DNA of 56,547 nucleotides from IMG/VR virus record IMGVR_UViG_3300021376_000069, positions 1 through 56,547 of that record; one strand, given 5' to 3'. Position numbers and translations under genes: made by a program. Shown piece after piece: positions 32,770 to 41,447 of this stretch; position 1 is the stretch's first letter; the number at the start of each line of letters is the position of its first letter. The notes beneath the pieces are model-generated. The model had not been told where the DNA came from. It saw only the letters and a program-made list of their open reading frames with translations, and searched no databases. This DNA comes from a virus.

Positions 32770-33925
32770 ACGTTATTCCGATGCTTTTATTAGTTATTTA
32801 TTTTCCGATACTCAAAAATTTCAAATTCATGCAAACATTGAAATTGAACTAATAAGAGCGTTAGAAAAAAACCCTAACATTAAATATCTACAAATTACTG
32901 ATTCAGACGTAGTAAATATTAGAAATCTAGAAAAAACAACTAAACATGAAACAGCAGCATTTGTACAATACCTAGGTAAGTTAATTGAAACAAACAAATA
33001 CTTACATTATGGCTTAACTAGTAGTGACCTTTTAGATACTACATTAAGTGTACAATTAAAGGGTGCGTTAAACTATACTAAAATTAATGTCGATAGAATC
33101 TCAAAACGATTAAAGGATTTATCTAATACAGATTTAAAAATCATGGGTAGAACTCATGGACAACATGCTCAAGTAATTAATCTAAAAAGCTTTTTTATGA
33201 ATCATTTGTTAGAATTTGAAAGAGCATTTAATGACTTAGATGAACTAGGCAAATCCTTGACTGGAAAGCTTTCTGGTGCAGTCGGTAACAATACTTTTAT
33301 CAGTCCAGATATCGAAGCATCAATTTTAGAAAAATTCTTTTTACAAAGAGAAGAGTTTGCTACACAAATTATTCCTAGAGATAAAATTGCAAGAATTCTA
33401 AATGCATTAGCACTTACTGCTTGTGCTGTTGAAAGATTAGCCTTAAATATTAGGCTTTATCAACAGACCGAAATCAATGAGTTATCTGAAAGCTTTAATA
33501 TGAATCAGGTAGGTTCATCTGCGATGCCACATAAAAAGAATCCAATTGATTCAGAAAAACTATGCGGACTATCTAGATTAGTAAGAAGCAATGCAGGTGC
33601 TGCATATGAAAACATTTGCTTATGGCAGCAAAGAGACATGAGTCATTCTAGCGTAGAAAGAATCATTATCCCTGATAGCTTTCATTTAGTAGTACATATG
33701 TTAACTACTTTAAATAATGTATTATCTAAGCTAGTAATCAATGAAGAGGCAATTAAAAACAATTGCAATGATATTGAACTATCTCAAAAGCTACATCATC
33801 AATTAAGCTTTTTGAATTATAAAAACGCTTATAAGAAAGCTCAAGAGCTTGCACTTAGAGCTCAAAACGAAAACAAACCATTAAAAGAACTAGTAAAAGA
33901 ACAACTAGGATTATCTTTAGAATGA
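32762..33925 (+). CDS. purB: Adenylosuccinate lyase
   Basis: 387 aa of the fumarase/aspartase superfamily. Signature GSSAMPHKKNPIDSEK carries the flexible catalytic loop serine; GRTHGQHA supplies the catalytic His region; HYGLTSSDLLDT matches the substrate-binding segment. It would complete conversion of adenylosuccinate to AMP, or the analogous step for a modified purine. It is shorter than cellular PurB (about 430-470). Overlaps purA and alkB by a few bases. Confidence 0.92.
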   Translation: MIERYSDAFISYLFSDTQKFQIHANIEIELIRALEKNPNIKYLQITDSDVVNIRNLEKTTKHETAAFVQYLGKLIETNKYLHYGLTSSDLLDTTLSVQLKGALNYTKINVDRISKRLKDLSNTDLKIMGRTHGQHAQVINLKSFFMNHLLEFERAFNDLDELGKSLTGKLSGAVGNNTFISPDIEASILEKFFLQREEFATQIIPRDKIARILNALALTACAVERLALNIRLYQQTEINELSESFNMNQVGSSAMPHKKNPIDSEKLCGLSRLVRSNAGAAYENICLWQQRDMSHSSVERIIIPDSFHLVVHMLTTLNNVLSKLVINEEAIKNNCNDIELSQKLHHQLSFLNYKNAYKKAQELALRAQNENKPLKELVKEQLGLSLE

Positions 33926-34494
33926 AATCACACGTAGATTACTACGAAAGCTTTGTACCTGTAGAATATGCTAACAATTTATTTAATCTACTCAAATCGC
34001 AAATACCTTGGCGACAAATTATCTATTCTAAAAAAGACCGCAGTAATGTGGTTACTCCAAGATTAACCTATGTAACTGGTAATTATTATTATAACCAAGG
34101 TACTCCTCATCCTGAATGGATATTAAAGCTAAAAGAAAATGTAGAGATACAAACTCAAACAGAATTTAATTTTATATTATATGGATATTATAGAGATGGA
34201 AACGATTCTATAACCTGGCATTCAGATGATGAAAACTTTTTAGGTCCAAATAGTACTATCGCAGGTGTATCATTTGGAGAACCTAGAGAGTTTTTATTAA
34301 GAAACAAAACAACAAAAGAAAAAGAAACCTTTAATATGCATTCTGGGGATATGATTGTAATGAAAAACAACTGTCAATCAGACTACGAGCATGCGGTATT
34401 AAAAACAAAAGAAAATGTAGGCGAGAGAATTTCACTTACATTTAGAAAAGCAATAACAAGCTATGCAAATAGCAATTACTATAAATACAACTGA
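33922..34494 (+). CDS. AlkB-like 2-oxoglutarate/Fe(II) dioxygenase
   Basis: 190 aa. Metal ligands in ITWHSDDE (His, Asp) and YEHAVLKT (His), with GERISLTFRK providing the 2-oxoglutarate-binding Arg. PRLTYVTGNYYYN and the GDMIVM segment also match AlkB. AlkB enzymes remove alkyl groups from bases in single-stranded nucleic acid; in phages related oxygenases may also edit modified bases. Coupled to purB by a 4-nt overlap, which ties it to nucleotide chemistry. Confidence 0.85.
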   Translation: MKSHVDYYESFVPVEYANNLFNLLKSQIPWRQIIYSKKDRSNVVTPRLTYVTGNYYYNQGTPHPEWILKLKENVEIQTQTEFNFILYGYYRDGNDSITWHSDDENFLGPNSTIAGVSFGEPREFLLRNKTTKEKETFNMHSGDMIVMKNNCQSDYEHAVLKTKENVGERISLTFRKAITSYANSNYYKYN

Positions 34495-34505
34495 TAGGAG
34501 CTAAT

Positions 34506-34805
34506 ATGTTTCAATTAGAATTAACTCAACAAGATGTTGCTTCAATGAGAAGTATCATGAATCTGTTTGAAGATATTAATCTCGCGCTTTCTCAAAATGA
34601 TAAAATTCAACTTAGCTTTAGAGAACTAAACTTTACTCCTACTATTGCTTTGAATCTAGTATTAAATAATTTATATGATTTATATTCAATCAAAATGCTA
34701 AAAGAAAGAATTGAATTAACAGAAGTAACTGCAGAAACAGAGGAAGTATATAATCAAATTTTAAATTCACTAGATTCACATATCAAAGTATATGATGAGC
34801 TATAA
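34506..34805 (+). CDS. Unknown protein, 99 aa
   Basis: MFQLELTQQDVASMRSIMN..., acidic and helical, RBS GATAGGAGCTAAT. It overlaps the RNase H gene by 14 nt. No family recognised; its position suggests a nucleic-acid metabolism accessory role. Confidence 0.6.
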   Translation: MFQLELTQQDVASMRSIMNLFEDINLALSQNDKIQLSFRELNFTPTIALNLVLNNLYDLYSIKMLKERIELTEVTAETEEVYNQILNSLDSHIKVYDEL

Positions 34806-35250
34806 TGTAATTATTTATACAGATGGTGCATGTAACAAACAAAGAATTGGTGGTTACGGTGCTTATCTAAAGCATGATTCAAATGAATTAAAGCTATCTG
34901 GATACGAAACAGATACTACTAATAACAGAATGGAATTAATGGGTGTTATTGTGGCTTTAGAAACATTAAAGGAAAGCTGCAATATAAATCTTTATACCGA
35001 TTCTGTTTATGTAAAAGAAGGTATTTCTAATTGGATTAACAAATGGAAAATTAACAATTGGAAAACCGCAAATAGAAAAGACGTATTAAATAAAGACCTA
35101 TGGTTAAGACTTGATGACGTCGTTAAAAAGCACAACATAGAATGGCACTGGGTGAAGGGTCATTCTGGAGTTGAAGGAAATGAAATCTGTGACAAGCTTG
35201 CTACAGATGCAATTAAAAAATATCTAGAAAATTCATTTGCAAACAAATAA
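34792..35250 (+). CDS. rnhA: Ribonuclease HI
   Basis: 152 aa, the full length of the family. IIYTDGACN (Asp), NNRMELMGV (Glu), NLYTDSVYV (Asp) and GNEICDKLA (Asp) give the four acidic catalytic residues in order; WHWVKGHSG carries the conserved His. It cuts RNA in RNA:DNA hybrids, for example removing primers. Two in-frame ATG codons (34792 and 34795) are possible starts. Confidence 0.93.
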   Translation: MMSYNVIIYTDGACNKQRIGGYGAYLKHDSNELKLSGYETDTTNNRMELMGVIVALETLKESCNINLYTDSVYVKEGISNWINKWKINNWKTANRKDVLNKDLWLRLDDVVKKHNIEWHWVKGHSGVEGNEICDKLATDAIKKYLENSFANK

Positions 35251-35278
35251 TTTACAGGATATAAATAAATAGAACTAA

Positions 35279-35352
35279 GGGCCTGTAGCTCAGTTGGTTA
35301 GAGCAGCGGTCTCATAAACCGCGGGTCAACGGTTCAAGCCCGTTCGGGCCCA
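35279..35352 (+). tRNA. tRNA with CAT anticodon (Met or Ile2)
   Basis: Full cloverleaf: acceptor GGGCCTG/CGGGCCC, anticodon stem GCGGT/ACCGC with loop CTCATAA (anticodon 35313-35315), T-arm AACGG/CCGTT with loop TTCAAGC, discriminator A. CCA is not encoded. A G-C first pair argues against the initiator. Elongator Met and lysidine-type Ile cannot be separated from sequence alone. Confidence 0.93.
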
Positions 35353-35360
35353 TGAAATTT

Positions 35361-35507
35361 GTCTAAGATATTTTAATAGTAAAATGCCAAATTTATCCTT
35401 TTATAGGCGATGTAGGTGCAACTCCTACTCTTAGACTTAAGCAGTTGCTGTTACTGTCAACAGTTCTTCCGCACCCGCCACAGGTGTACTGCGAATGTGG
35501 CATTTTA
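35361..35507 (+). ncRNA. Structured RNA with T-loop hairpin between tRNA and transglycosylase gene
   Basis: GTCTAAGA (35361-35368) pairs TCTTAGAC (35429-35436). The hairpin GTAGG-TGCAACT-CCTAC (35412-35428) has a T-loop-like loop. TAAAATGCCA (35380-35389) can instead pair TGGCATTTTA (35498-35507) across 108 nt, so two mutually exclusive folds are possible. GCCACA/TGTGGC near the end followed by ATTTTATCTT may terminate. It resembles a tRNA in outline but has no anticodon arm; a riboswitch-like leader is possible. Confidence 0.45.
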
Positions 35508-35577
35508 TCTTAATCTTGTAAACATTTATTTTTTATGTTAAATTTCTAATATTTGATTAACTAAACAAAGGAAAATA

Positions 35578-36069
35578 ATGATTGATTCAAAATCCTTATG
35601 CTTAATGTGGCAGCTAATTGTGGCTGAAGACCCATCAGTGCAATTGTATGACTATCAAGTAAATGCTGCCTGTGAACATAGCATTGATATAATTGAGTCA
35701 GCCAATAAATATGCAATAGACCCATTTATTCTATCTGCAATAGTGTATAACGAATCTAGATGGACTAAAGATATTAAAAACAAAGAAGGCGCATGTGGAT
35801 TGGCTCAGGTTGTATATAAGTATAATCCTGAAAACGAAAGTAGAAAAAAATGTAATAAACTTTTAGAACCTAAAATAAACCTAAATACTTCAGCTAAAAT
35901 AATAGCTAGTTATTATTCCAAAAGTAAGGACTACTACAAAGCATTAGCTTGCTATGCAAGCGGACCAAAATGCACCTACAAAAAATATGGAAACATAATT
36001 GTTGGCTTTGCCAATAAATTAAAAAGATACTATTCGAAAGTGAAACCAAATGTACAAAGCTCAAATTAA
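35578..36069 (+). CDS. Lytic transglycosylase (SLT-like)
   Basis: 163 aa without a signal peptide. FILSAIVYNESRW places a catalytic Glu, and GACGLAQVVYKYNP corresponds to the G(L)xQ motif of goose-lysozyme/SLT folds; KALACYASGP matches the later YNxG segment. It cleaves glycan strands of peptidoglycan. It is separate from the membrane-anchored transglycosylase at 15606 and sits behind the structured RNA at 35361. Confidence 0.8.
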   Translation: MIDSKSLCLMWQLIVAEDPSVQLYDYQVNAACEHSIDIIESANKYAIDPFILSAIVYNESRWTKDIKNKEGACGLAQVVYKYNPENESRKKCNKLLEPKINLNTSAKIIASYYSKSKDYYKALACYASGPKCTYKKYGNIIVGFANKLKRYYSKVKPNVQSSN

Positions 36070-36679
36070 TCTAACCAGAACAACCTGGGCTACTTATAGA
36101 CAAATGTATCAAAGCATAATCTATGAAGAGGTAGAAGATGCTTATAGAATTGGATTAGCAATGTATAACAATCCAGAGATTTACAGCTTAGATTCAATAA
36201 CATCAGCTAACTTTAACGAAATATGTGAGAAGCACAATATTAATGAATTTAAAAAAATGTTAATTAATATCAATTGCTTTAACATCAGCAATCCTAAAAA
36301 GTTTTATAAGCCTACTAAAGGTTTTTTCGATAGCATGATGCCTAAGACTAACTTTGAAGCATTAGGAGTAAAGCTAACACTAGAACCAAATCAATATCAA
36401 ATTGGCTTGGAAATAAGTAACAATCCTCTTACGAATCCACTATATAAAATATTCGTAGAATGCATGGAAAATTTAATTTTTCCAAATCGCTCAGATTCCA
36501 AAATTAAAGGTTTATCTTGCTGGGATGAAAGTAATAAAATCTTAATAACAAAATCAGGTCCTAATCCATACCTTCCTGAGTTTGCTAAAAAAGAAGAAAA
36601 ACAAGTAATCAAAACGTTTCTTGCAAAAGAAACGCATACACAAACAGTGGCTACTACAGATGATAAATTTTTATTTTAA
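36050..36679 (+). CDS. Unknown protein, 209 aa
   Basis: MYKAQINLTRTTWATYRQM..., overlapping the transglycosylase by 20 nt. Mixed composition, no membrane segment; contains KKFYKPTKGFFDSMM and ESNKILITKSG. No family recognised. Confidence 0.6.
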   Translation: MYKAQINLTRTTWATYRQMYQSIIYEEVEDAYRIGLAMYNNPEIYSLDSITSANFNEICEKHNINEFKKMLININCFNISNPKKFYKPTKGFFDSMMPKTNFEALGVKLTLEPNQYQIGLEISNNPLTNPLYKIFVECMENLIFPNRSDSKIKGLSCWDESNKILITKSGPNPYLPEFAKKEEKQVIKTFLAKETHTQTVATTDDKFLF

Positions 36680-36766
36680 AGTATTTTTAATCATATTTAT
36701 TAATCAAGAACCTAATATTAGAGATGGAATATATCTCTATTCAACAACAACAGATAAGGTATTAGT

Positions 36767-37597
36767 ATGGAATATACAGGACTTAGAAAGCAAATCTACC
36801 TAGAACAAGGTGATGAAATTGGCTATGTAGATTTAATTCAAAGCATGGGTACTGACTTAACAATTGTTAATGCGGCGCGCGCTACATATGATAAGTACAA
36901 ACCAATTACAGATGAACAGCTTCCCGATGAAGATAAAAGACTAATTAAATATTTAATTAGTCACAAACATACTAGTACCTTAGAACATAATATCGCTACA
37001 TTTCGATTCAAGGTGCCATTGTTTGTAGCTAAGCAACATATGCGTCATAGAACATGGTCATTTAACGAAATGTCTCGACGCCATACATCAGAAAATATTG
37101 AATTCTGGACTCCAAATAAATATAGAGTCCCAGACCCAAAGAACAGACAACAATCAATTAATACAAATGATTTCAATCCAGTAGTACATATAACTCATGG
37201 AGAATTTAATTCCTATGAATGTAAAGCATCTGAGCTACAATTACAGCATGCTAAAGATTCATTAGAAAGATATAATGCATTAATCGATGCTGGAGTAGCC
37301 AGAGAACAAGCCAGAGCATTACTTCCAGAAATGCTTTACACTACTTATTGGGGTACTATCGACCTTAACAATTTAGTAAAGTTTTTAGATTTAAGAGAAG
37401 GTGGAGATGCTCAATGGGAAATTTCTCAAGTAGCCATTGCAGTGCATGAATTTGCAAATATGCTATGGCCAGAAACCATGAAAAACTATAAGACTCCAGA
37501 GCAAAGAAAACTAGAAGAAGAAAAAAGAATTCAATTAGAAGTAGAAAAAAGAGTAAAACAAGAACTACTCAATTATCAATTAACAAATAAAGGTTAA
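36767..37597 (+). CDS. thyX: Flavin-dependent thymidylate synthase
   Basis: 276 aa. The ThyX signature RHRTWSFNEMSRR (RHRxxSxNExSxR type) is intact and binds FAD and dUMP; LISHKHTSTLEH and LPEMLYTTYWGTIDLNNLVKFLDLR are also conserved. It methylates dUMP to dTMP using methylene-tetrahydrofolate and FAD. A C-terminal basic coiled tail (EEEKRIQLEVEKRVKQEL) extends beyond the usual domain. The gene is followed five bases later by ssb. Confidence 0.95.
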   Translation: MEYTGLRKQIYLEQGDEIGYVDLIQSMGTDLTIVNAARATYDKYKPITDEQLPDEDKRLIKYLISHKHTSTLEHNIATFRFKVPLFVAKQHMRHRTWSFNEMSRRHTSENIEFWTPNKYRVPDPKNRQQSINTNDFNPVVHITHGEFNSYECKASELQLQHAKDSLERYNALIDAGVAREQARALLPEMLYTTYWGTIDLNNLVKFLDLREGGDAQWEISQVAIAVHEFANMLWPETMKNYKTPEQRKLEEEKRIQLEVEKRVKQELLNYQLTNKG

Positions 37598-37601
37598 AGC
37601 A

Positions 37602-37982
37602 ATGAGCAAAACTGTAAATGAATGGGTTGGAGAAGGTTATATCGCTACAGATTTATTACTTAGACATACTACAGATTCTGCAAGGTCTGTAACTAATTTT
37701 GTATTTCTAATTGATATGCCTTACAAGGCTAAAAAGGGACAAGAAGAAACAGTAATTAAAAAACGAGTAGAAAAGATTCCTGTGACTGCTTGGACTGGTG
37801 TTGCAGAAAATATTTGCAACACACTAGTAAAAGGTGATAAAGTGCGCTTAAAAGGCGCAATAAGAACCAAATTGATTAAAGATAAACAAAACATTACCTT
37901 TAGTTCATTTGAGATTATTGCGTCAGAAGCAACTCTTATCTCGAGAAAAACAAACAAAAATGACGACAAAGAATCTGAATGA
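37602..37982 (+). CDS. ssb: Single-stranded DNA-binding protein
   Basis: 126 aa OB-fold of the bacterial SSB type: NEWVGEGYIATDLLLRHT, then VTNFVFLID, then IPVTAWTGVAENICNTLVKGDKVRLKGAIRT, then FSSFEIIASEA. The usual acidic C-terminal tip is short (NDDKESE). It protects ssDNA during replication. Overlaps the next gene. Confidence 0.85.
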   Translation: MSKTVNEWVGEGYIATDLLLRHTTDSARSVTNFVFLIDMPYKAKKGQEETVIKKRVEKIPVTAWTGVAENICNTLVKGDKVRLKGAIRTKLIKDKQNITFSSFEIIASEATLISRKTNKNDDKESE

Positions 37983-38700
37983 AATTAGTGAGCTTTTAAC
38001 ATCTTTAAGAGAATTAAAATGGGATCCTAATTGGTTGAACTGTAAGAAAGTAGATGACGGATTAATAAACGCCATAAAAGACTTTCAATCACAGCATTTT
38101 CTAGAGCCTACAGGAATAATAGATTCTGTTACATATAGAATACTTTATAACTTGTATGGAATTAAAAAACATTCAGCATCAAAAAACAAAAAAGAATTAG
38201 AAGCAAGTAAACATTTATTTTATAATTCTAAACCATTGAATTCTAGAATATTAGTATATAATCATGTTTATAATACTTGCTTAAAACCGAATGCATCAAG
38301 CTTTGACCCTTATGACGACCATAAGCAAAGAGATATAAGTCAAATAAATGTAATATATGATTACTGTTTAAATACAGAAATAGACACTTATTTGTCTTTA
38401 CACTTGAAGCATTCAACGCACTTTCAAATTGATAACGATGGTTCTATTTATCAAAATTTAGATTTACATTGTATACCCTTTAACAGAATGCCATACTTAA
38501 CAGTAGATGAAAGAATTACTATATCTATTGCAAATATAGTAATTCCAGCTATGCTTTCATGGTATGAAAAAAACGATATTCCTAGAGAGATATACAAAAA
38601 TAAAATACAAATGAACCACAAACAAAATTTTAGTTTAAATCAGCTATTAGATACTCTTAATAAATATTTTTCTATAAAAAATACAAATTATTGCTACTAG
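37960..38700 (+). CDS. Endolysin-like amidase with peptidoglycan-binding domain
   Basis: 246 aa from ATG 37960 (MTTKN). Residues about 20-65 form a peptidoglycan-binding-1-like repeat (GLINAIKDFQSQHFLEPTGI, followed by DSVTYRILYNLYG). Residues about 110-210 resemble amidase-2: LSLHLKHSTHFQIDNDGSIY and LDLHCIPFNRMP supply His residues expected for zinc binding. It would hydrolyse the amide bond between glycan and peptide. An upstream in-frame start at 37909 lies inside ssb. Confidence 0.65.
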   Translation: MTTKNLNEISELLTSLRELKWDPNWLNCKKVDDGLINAIKDFQSQHFLEPTGIIDSVTYRILYNLYGIKKHSASKNKKELEASKHLFYNSKPLNSRILVYNHVYNTCLKPNASSFDPYDDHKQRDISQINVIYDYCLNTEIDTYLSLHLKHSTHFQIDNDGSIYQNLDLHCIPFNRMPYLTVDERITISIANIVIPAMLSWYEKNDIPREIYKNKIQMNHKQNFSLNQLLDTLNKYFSIKNTNYCY

Positions 38701-38776
38701 CAATAGAAAGTATAAAGTGCCAAATTGATTTAATCATTTTGGTCCAGCTGCAACCCTTAAACTAAGAGAGAAGATT

Positions 38777-38860
38777 ATGTTTACAAACATTCAAAAGATT
38801 TACAAGACTACTATAGCATTATACATGTTTATAGTAACACTGGTGCAAATATGGACATAG
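38777..38860 (+). CDS. Very small membrane protein (27 aa), possible holin-like
   Basis: MFTNIQKIYKTTIALYMFIV..., one hydrophobic helix, with AGAGAGAAG as RBS. Its end overlaps the next gene start by 10 nt. Lies directly after the amidase, where a lysis partner would be expected, but size and sequence alone cannot prove it is a holin. Confidence 0.4.
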   Translation: MFTNIQKIYKTTIALYMFIVTLVQIWT

Positions 38861-39123
38861 TTTATTATCTACCAAACTGGTTAGCAACTACAGTATTTAT
38901 AATTGGATTCTATTCTAGCGGCGTAATATTGGTAAAAAGCTTTGAAGTGATAACTCATTACTTAAAGTTCAAACAATACCCATTACACCCTATAGAATAC
39001 AAATACATAAATATTCTAGAGGAAAATAAAATCCTAAAACAAAAAATATCTCAACATGAAGCTCAACAAGAAGAAATCTTTGAGCAAATGATTGAACAAC
39101 TTAAAGGAAAAAATTATGAATAA
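38851..39123 (+). CDS. Membrane protein with coiled coil, spanin-like topology
   Basis: 90 aa: an N-terminal transmembrane helix (WLATTVFIIGFYSSGVILV) and a C-terminal heptad-rich coiled coil (ILEENKILKQKISQHEAQQE). This inner-membrane-plus-coil layout is typical of i-spanins, fitting the neighbouring amidase. No second spanin gene found. Confidence 0.55.
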   Translation: MDIVYYLPNWLATTVFIIGFYSSGVILVKSFEVITHYLKFKQYPLHPIEYKYINILEENKILKQKISQHEAQQEEIFEQMIEQLKGKNYE

Positions 39124-39532
39124 GTATACATTTAGTCTACGTTTGACCTCTTCTTATAATCACGTAGAGGTAATCGCAGATGATAGAGATGAAGCATTGT
39201 CTTTAGTTTGGGATAGAATCAATGATAAAGAAATCGATGTGGATGACGAAACAATCGAAGTTTACGATGAATCTGAAGAACCAATTGAAGCTCAACAAAG
39301 CGGTTATACTCCTATGAGTGCATTAAACGCACAACAACCTCAACCAGAACTCGATAATGGTTATGTACCTATGGTTGCTGTCTCTAATCAAGACAATGAT
39401 TTGCTAGCTCAAATTGCAACCCTACTAAGAACTATTGAGGATTGCGCTGCAAAGGTTGAGGAGCTAAGAGCAACTCAAGAGCCAGAAGTATTGCCTAACG
39501 GTTATAGACCCTTAGCAAGCAATAAAAGATAG
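39116..39532 (+). CDS. Protein with three GYxP(M/L) repeats
   Basis: 138 aa from ATG 39116 with AAAGGAAAAAATT as RBS. A beta-rich N-terminus (YTFSLRLTSSYNHVEVIADD) is followed by an acidic stretch and three spaced repeats GYTPMSAL, GYVPMVAV and GYRPLA, possibly short binding motifs. No family recognised. It precedes the Lon-like gene by 17 nt and may belong to the Ubl cassette. Confidence 0.6.
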   Translation: MNKYTFSLRLTSSYNHVEVIADDRDEALSLVWDRINDKEIDVDDETIEVYDESEEPIEAQQSGYTPMSALNAQQPQPELDNGYVPMVAVSNQDNDLLAQIATLLRTIEDCAAKVEELRATQEPEVLPNGYRPLASNKR

Positions 39533-39549
39533 GAGTTGAGAGTTTATCT

Positions 39550-41190
39550 ATGAGTAATGTAAATTATGATAGTAATAGCGAATCAAGGTTTAACTTTATG
39601 CATGAACTACCATATATACTTATAGATAAATCTCAATTAGTTCCTCTTCCTGGCAATTCTTATCATCTAGAAATTAATAAAAGTACATTAGTAGAAACTG
39701 CTGGCTTGGTAACAGAGCAAGAAATTTATACAAATATATTCGCTTATTGTTTTAAAGATGGATCATCTGTACTTCCTTTCGGTGTTATATGCTCCGTAAA
39801 TGAACAAAAACTGTGCGACGGGAAACTAAGCTTATACTTTAGCTGTATAAGAAAAATTGAATCAATAGAAAAGAAATCTGATAGTAAATGTACTTTTTAT
39901 ATGTCAAAAACAACTCTTAAAAAGGACTCCTATCAATTTGTTAAATTATTTTTAGAGAATGCGCAGAAAAATCCCAATTTAAAAGACGTGATTGACACAA
40001 ACGGTTCAATATTCTCAGATATTGTAAATGTCAATCGCTGCCTAGATATCATGGAACCTGATAAAGATTTATTAATTAGGTATTTAAGTAGTTCTTCATG
40101 GTTCGAAAAGCTATGTGTTGCCGAATATATTCTTTCAGAATACAACTTAAAATTCGAAACAAATACAACGTACAAAAAAGTAATCAAACAAGATTCTCCT
40201 GTATCTGAAAAGATACTAATGGAAAAGAAAAGATTGAGCTCTATACCTCAATCATCTGCAGAACATGCAGCGACTCAAGATTACTTGCAAATATTAGAAA
40301 GCTTACCATTCGGTAAAGAAAATGAAGAAACTATTAATGTAGAAAATATTAAGAAAGAACTTAATGAATCTCATTATGGTTTGGAAAAAATTAAAGACGA
40401 AATACTAGATTTCTATGCCTTAAAGCAATTGACAGGTGTAGAAGCCTCTAGTCCTTTTCTCTTAAGTGGGCCTCCAGGTACTGGTAAAACTACAATAGTT
40501 AAAGCTATTGCAAAGGCTACAGGTAGAGACTTTATCTCTATTGCTTTGGGTGGTGTATCTGACGAATCAGAATTTCGTGGACATAGACGCACATATGTAG
40601 GCGCTAGACCTGGTAGAATTATTAGCGCACTATCAAAATGTAAATCAATGAATCCTATTATCCTACTAGACGAAATTGATAAAATTTCTACTAACGGAAA
40701 CAAAGGAGACCCATTTGGTGCTTTGTTGGAAATTCTAGACCCAGAACAAAACAAAGCATTCATTGATAGATTCTTAGAAATTCCTATCGATTTATCTAAA
40801 TGTACATTCTTTTGTACTGCAAATGATACAAATTATATTCCATTAGCAGTGATGGACAGATTAGATGAAATAAAATTTGTTGATTATACATCTGAACAAA
40901 AAACGCACATTATTAAGAATTACATATTCAATAAAATTAAAACCAATTATAATATGTCAAAATACGATATCGAACTAGAGGAAAAGCTAATTAATTTTCT
41001 TGCTTGTGAGTATAATTTGCGTAAAATTAATAGAGAGATAGAACGTATTTTTAGAAAAAGTGCCTCTAAAATCCTATCAGGAAAATCCGTTAGCTTAGTA
41101 ACTATGGATGATTATGATGACATGGATACAGAGGATATACCTATTCAAAAACATAATTCAAATAAAAAGAAAATCGGTTTTTACTTATGA
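39550..41190 (+). CDS. Lon-like AAA+ protein without protease domain
   Basis: 546 aa. N-terminal LON substrate-binding-like domain (ELPYILIDKSQLVPLPGN at 14-31). The AAA+ module is very close to Lon: LSGPPGTGKTT (Walker A), SEFRGHRRTYVGARPGRII, PIILLDEIDK (Walker B), DPFGALLEILDPEQN, CTAND sensor and MDRLDEI arginine finger. The frame ends after the AAA+ lid; the Ser-Lys protease domain is absent. It probably remodels or unfolds proteins. Its place beside a Ubl conjugation cassette suggests a proteasome-cap-like or adaptor role, which is inference. Confidence 0.88.
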   Translation: MSNVNYDSNSESRFNFMHELPYILIDKSQLVPLPGNSYHLEINKSTLVETAGLVTEQEIYTNIFAYCFKDGSSVLPFGVICSVNEQKLCDGKLSLYFSCIRKIESIEKKSDSKCTFYMSKTTLKKDSYQFVKLFLENAQKNPNLKDVIDTNGSIFSDIVNVNRCLDIMEPDKDLLIRYLSSSSWFEKLCVAEYILSEYNLKFETNTTYKKVIKQDSPVSEKILMEKKRLSSIPQSSAEHAATQDYLQILESLPFGKENEETINVENIKKELNESHYGLEKIKDEILDFYALKQLTGVEASSPFLLSGPPGTGKTTIVKAIAKATGRDFISIALGGVSDESEFRGHRRTYVGARPGRIISALSKCKSMNPIILLDEIDKISTNGNKGDPFGALLEILDPEQNKAFIDRFLEIPIDLSKCTFFCTANDTNYIPLAVMDRLDEIKFVDYTSEQKTHIIKNYIFNKIKTNYNMSKYDIELEEKLINFLACEYNLRKINREIERIFRKSASKILSGKSVSLVTMDDYDDMDTEDIPIQKHNSNKKKIGFYL

Positions 41191-41423
41191 AATTAATATG
41201 CTTAGATGTAGATAACTGTGGATATTCCACAATGTCAATAACAGATAATTTAGAATACAATATAGATATAAACCAAAACGTTCAAATGTGCCCTGAATGT
41301 AAAGACAGTTTAGCTATGTTAGTAGATGATTTCTTTCATTTTGATACTCTACATCCAGCAGAAAGAAAAAGAATTCAAATTTTAGAATTTGTAAAAGCCT
41401 TAGAGGAAAAAATAAAATTGTAA
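41187..41423 (+). CDS. Small Cys-containing protein
   Basis: 78 aa; VDNCGYSTMS and MCPECKDSLAM provide a CxxC plus upstream Cys that could form a zinc knuckle. Overlaps the Lon-like stop by 4 nt, so it is co-translated with it. No family recognised. Confidence 0.6.
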   Translation: MKLICLDVDNCGYSTMSITDNLEYNIDINQNVQMCPECKDSLAMLVDDFFHFDTLHPAERKRIQILEFVKALEEKIKL

Positions 41424-41447
41424 TAAAAACTAAAAGGAGAATTAGCT

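Noticed and set aside
35361-35437. Second tRNA gene next to tRNA(CAT)
   Set aside because: Acceptor-like and T-like stems exist, but no D arm or seven-base anticodon loop can be formed between them.
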